Positions 61,401 through 64,000 of a DNA stretch of 64,000 bases are shown one piece after another (the stretch's first letter is position 1; each line of letters begins with the position of its first letter). Made by a program: the position numbers and the translations under genes. The notes beneath the pieces are model-generated. The model searched no databases. It had not been told where the DNA came from and saw only the letters and a list, made by a program, of their open reading frames with translations. Source of the DNA: Rhodotorula mucilaginosa (Eukaryota; Basidiomycota; Microbotryomycetes; Sporidiobolales; Sporidiobolaceae); assembly GCA_034406715.1 (NCBI GenBank), contig CP137872.1, positions 62,001 to 126,000 on the forward strand, given 5' to 3'.

Positions 61401-62385
61401 ACGGCGCAGGAGTGCCTTAGCAAAGCGTGGCCGAAACAATTCAGCACGGACGCCGCCAACATCTCGGCTATGATCGACATGTCGAATGCGGTACGTCGTT
61501 CCCGTCCTTCTGCAGCATGAACCTGCAGCTGACTGAGGGCGGAGCTGGGCAGGTGACGCGATGGGTGACGGAAACGATTCTCGCTCAAGACGATCTCAAG
61601 AAGCGCGTCGCGATCATCAAGCACTTCGTCTCGATAGCCGAGGTCTGTCAACTTCTTCGCTTTGCCAAGGCACGCGCGTCGAGTGCTGACTTCTTGCGCC
61701 ATCCCTACCGCAGCGCTGCCTCTCGCTGAACAACTTTTCCACCCTGATCCACATCCTCGCCGGACTCAATTCGACTCCGGTCCATCGCCTGCGCCGAACA
61801 TGGGAGATCGTCAGTCAGAAGACGATGACCACGCTCGCGATGCTGAATCGTGTCATGAGGCCGGACAAGAACTACAAGGACTACCGCGAGATCCTGCGCA
61901 AGTCGGCCCCGCCCTGCGTACCCTTTCTGGGTGAGTTCCTTTCGGCCTCTTGCTGTGCAGTACCTTGAGCTGACAGAGCACCTGTGACAGGCGTCTACTT
62001 GACCGACTGGACCTTTATCGGCGACGGAAACCCGGACATGCTGCGCGAACGGCCGCACCAGATCAACTTTAACAAGCGACAGAAGGCGTCCGAGCTCATC
62101 TTGATGATCAAGCTGCATCAGGCGACGACGTACAACCTGCAAGCCGTGCCGCCGATCGCTACTTTCCTGCAGGACTCGCTCTTCCCGCCCGGGGTCGATA
62201 CCGCGAACGTGGATCAGCGCCTGTACGACAAGTCGTTGAAAGTCGAGCCCCGAGAACGCGATGATGTGAGTGCTCGGTAGCGCTCAGCTGGACTGGTTGT
62301 CGGGATGGACGTCGGTGCTCACCTTGACTCCACGCCTGAACAGGAAAAGATTGCCCGTCTTTTGAGCGAGAGCGGCTTCTTATGA
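58413..62385 (+). CDS. CDC25: CDC25-type Ras guanine nucleotide exchange factor with SH3 domain
   Basis: It loads GTP onto Ras at the plasma membrane and so feeds the cAMP/PKA pathway. Exons 58413-60729, 60797-60965, 61031-61181, 61239-61490, 61553-61642, 61714-61930, 61991-62265, 62344-62385 give 1170 residues. N-terminal SH3 (about 14-72): ALYGYNGSDSASLSFRQGD, GWWDGIVL, RGWFPSNYVEPI. A long Ser-rich middle has a helical patch around ELRPVVRRLISAVSQLEYSL. RasGEF N-domain: TIRGGTLKGLVIAATSHEGR, SSYLSAFLMTYRTFCTP, VTNLLKAWVREYMDHED. Catalytic CDC25 domain: EIARQLTIMDSRLFQRITAQE, VTRWVTETIL, RVAIIKHFVSIAE, CLSLNNFSTLIHILAGLNS, GVYLTDWTFIGDGNPD, INFNKRQKASELI. The end EKIARLLSESGFL is a separate 14-codon exon. 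The start ATG precedes the SH3 domain closely; the open frame upstream begins with GTG only. Confidence 0.95.
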
Positions 62386-62604
62386 AGATCGGGTGTATTT
62401 GGTAGTCTCGGGTGTTGCTACGATTACATACATTGCCCTCCGGTGAATATGCTTCGCCCAAGCTTCGCCAGGGTTTGCCACCAGCTTGCGATAAGATGAG
62501 ATCATCGATAATCGGCTGGAAGCGAGCCGACCGTCGGCACGCATTTCAAATCCTCGAGTTCGCTTCTCTTTCGGATAGAGCAGCGTCCGCGACCGGGTTG
62601 ACCT

Positions 62605-62620
62605 CTTGCAGTATATACAG
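62605..62620 (+). promoter_or_regulatory. TATA-like element upstream of the ArsH gene
   Basis: GTATATAC at about 62611-62618 lies about 40 bp before the first in-frame ATG (62652) and about 110 bp before the second (62721). Its spacing would also suit the downstream ATG with a short leader. Confidence 0.4.
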
Positions 62621-62651
62621 CGCCGCGTGGAGCACGCCCCGCTTCCTTGGC

Positions 62652-63797
62652 ATGCAAAGGCTGGCTTTCAGCGCCCTCACTCTGTCCTTACTCCGACCCT
62701 TCCACCGCAACTTGAGCACCATGAACGGGTCTTTGTCCGCCGTCCGAGTGCCGACCACGACAGAGGCCGTCCACCGGTTGACTTCGGACGAGGTGGAAGC
62801 GCGCTATCGACCATTCCGCACGACGAAGAACAACGAAGGAGAGCCGGACTGGATCGAATCGCTCGAGCTGGACACGGTGCAGAAACTGGCACAAGCACGA
62901 TCCGAGCCGGTCAAGGTTCTCGTGCTCTACGGATCCCTCCGTGAACGGTATGTGTACTTCTATTGGGCCCTCTTCGGCTCGCTCAGGGTGGCTACGCGGT
63001 ATTTGGAGGCATATGTGGCCGCGACCGAACGCTCTTTTTCCAGGAACTGATCTTCCCATGACCGATGCAGATCCTTCTCACGACTTACTGCCTACGAGGC
63101 TTCGCGCATCCTGTCTCGCCTTGGAGCCGACGTCCGGGTCTACGATCCGCTCGAGTTGCCGATCAAAGGCGCCTGCCCCGAGACGCACGAGAAGGTGGCT
63201 GAGCTGCGGAGCCTCAGCGACTGGAGCGACGCTCATCTTTGGGTCTCGCCGGAGCAACACGGCACGATCACGGCCGTCATGAAGAACCAGATCGACTGGA
63301 TCCCGCTCAGCACCGGTTCAGTCAGGCCAACGCAGGGGCGGACGTTGGCGATTTGTCAAGTCAACGGCGGGTTCGTCCAGGTCTGCTCGAGTTCCTCTAC
63401 AATTGTGTCAGGTGCTGACATTTGTATCGCAACCAGGAGCCAGAGCTTCAACACAGTCAACGTCCTCCGGCAGCTCGGTCGCTGGATGCGCATGTTCACG
63501 GTGCGTGCGACTGGAAGCGCTGCCGCCCCTTCTCAAGGCTGACTCTGTTCCCACCAGATCCCGAATCAGTCATCCATCCCCAAGGCATGGACCCAATACA
63601 CCGACTCGGATCGGCTTCTCCCGTCCTCGAACCGAGACCGGCTCGTCGACGTCTGCGAAGAGTTGGTCAAGACGACGATTCTGCTTCAGCCGCACTTTGA
63701 CCTTCTGGGAGACCGGTACTCGGAGAGGGAGGAGAAGCGTGCGCATGGGCGCTTGCGGACGCAGGCCGAGGTGGAAAAGACGCTGAAGAACATGTAG
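62652..63797 (+). CDS. arsH: NADPH-dependent FMN reductase ArsH
   Basis: ArsH is a flavodoxin-like NADPH:FMN oxidoreductase that oxidises trivalent organoarsenicals and is linked to arsenic and oxidative-stress resistance. Exons 62652-62947, 63071-63370, 63437-63500, 63558-63797 give 299 residues. Family blocks: VLVLYGSLRERSFSR (FMN phosphate loop GSLRERS), LGADVRVYDPLELP, HEKVAELRSLSDWSDAHLW, SPEQHGTITAVMKNQIDWIP, RPTQGRTLAICQVNGG, SQSFNTVNVLRQLGRWMRM, IPNQSSIPKAW, LLGDRYSEREE. Two in-frame starts are possible: 62652 adds 23 residues (Arg/Leu-rich, acid-free, like a weak mitochondrial presequence) to the start at 62721 (MNGSLSAV). I report the longer form. No arsenic transporter or reductase gene sits next to it inside this window. 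Confidence 0.93.
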
Positions 63798-63914
63798 GCG
63801 TGCAGGCAGGCCGGCCTTGCTTTCACACCGATAGACATCCCCTCGCAATTTCATATGAGCTGGCAACGACAAAAAGGCCCTCTGCGACAGCCTGATTACC
63901 TCAGGGTTCCGTTT

Positions 63915-64000
63915 TCAAACTGCACCGTTCCCTGATCGTACAGCCTGTTCCGCCTTCTTCCGCGCTTTCGCGATCTTGTCGTCCGTCACCTTGACAGAGA
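63915..64000 (-). CDS. C-terminal end of an unidentified protein (partial)
   Basis: On the minus strand the last 27 codons of a frame read VTDDKIAKARKKAEQAVRSG near the middle and end at a stop (63915-63917). The frame is open to the window edge and the Lys/Ala/Glu-rich helix looks like a real C-terminus, convergent with ArsH. Too short to name. Confidence 0.5.
   Translation of the reverse strand, partial: SVKVTDDKIAKARKKAEQAVRSGNGAV

Overview
The window is nuclear DNA of a fungus, most likely a GC-rich basidiomycete. Nearly every gene is split by short introns (mostly 50-110 nt) with GT/AG ends and a CTGAC- or CTAAC-like branch site. Genes are close together on both strands, and I see no transposon, virus-like element, tRNA, rRNA or CRISPR array. 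The intron density, the 3n-sized introns and the Ser/Pro-rich tails would fit a Pucciniomycotina-type yeast, but that placement is inference. I rebuilt gene models by joining exons whose phases agree and whose joined protein continues a known family; coding totals divide by three in all complete models.

Layout: 1-2.6 kb arrestin-like Rsp5 adaptor (minus, 5 to 6 exons), head to head with PTPA, the PP2A activator (2.7-4.2 kb); a conserved protein of unknown function (4.6-6.2 kb); a SABATH-type methyltransferase with a long disordered N-terminus (6.7-10.0 kb, minus); TAF5 (11.0-14.4 kb, minus) divergent from the splicing factor SLU7 (14.5-17.3 kb); a FREQUENCY (FRQ) circadian clock homologue (18.3-21.7 kb); a small putative secreted protein (22.1-22.7 kb); BCS1 (23.2-25.1 kb, minus); two tandem RTA1-like membrane proteins (26.9-30.5 kb, minus) divergent from an Asterix-like PAT complex subunit (30.9-31.5 kb); MET30/SCON-2 (33.1-35.8 kb); SRP54 (36.0-38.6 kb, minus); SPT6 (39.7-45.5 kb); an unknown Ser-rich protein (45.8-47.5 kb, minus); HAP3/NF-YB (48.4-49.2 kb, minus); OST3/OST6 (50.8-52.3 kb); SOG2 of the RAM network (53.1-57.6 kb); a CDC25-type RasGEF (58.4-62.4 kb); ArsH (62.7-63.8 kb); and the tail of another gene at the right edge.

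The genes are mostly housekeeping and form no operon or biosynthetic cluster. Functional themes are transcription and chromatin (TAF5, SPT6, HAP3), RNA processing (SLU7), ER protein biogenesis (SRP54, Asterix, OST3), ubiquitin-based control (arrestin adaptor, MET30) and growth signalling (RasGEF, SOG2, PTPA).

The most notable observation is the FRQ homologue. FRQ is best known from Pezizomycotina. This copy keeps the coiled coil, the LFEIxF...GLP block and the YLNL...NVT...LSPDG...RW block, and a dense cluster of GATC motifs, the core of White Collar complex sites, lies just upstream. The second most notable is the last intron of SLU7, which is much longer than its neighbours and has an unusually long branch-to-3' splice site distance, the very feature that makes introns SLU7-dependent.
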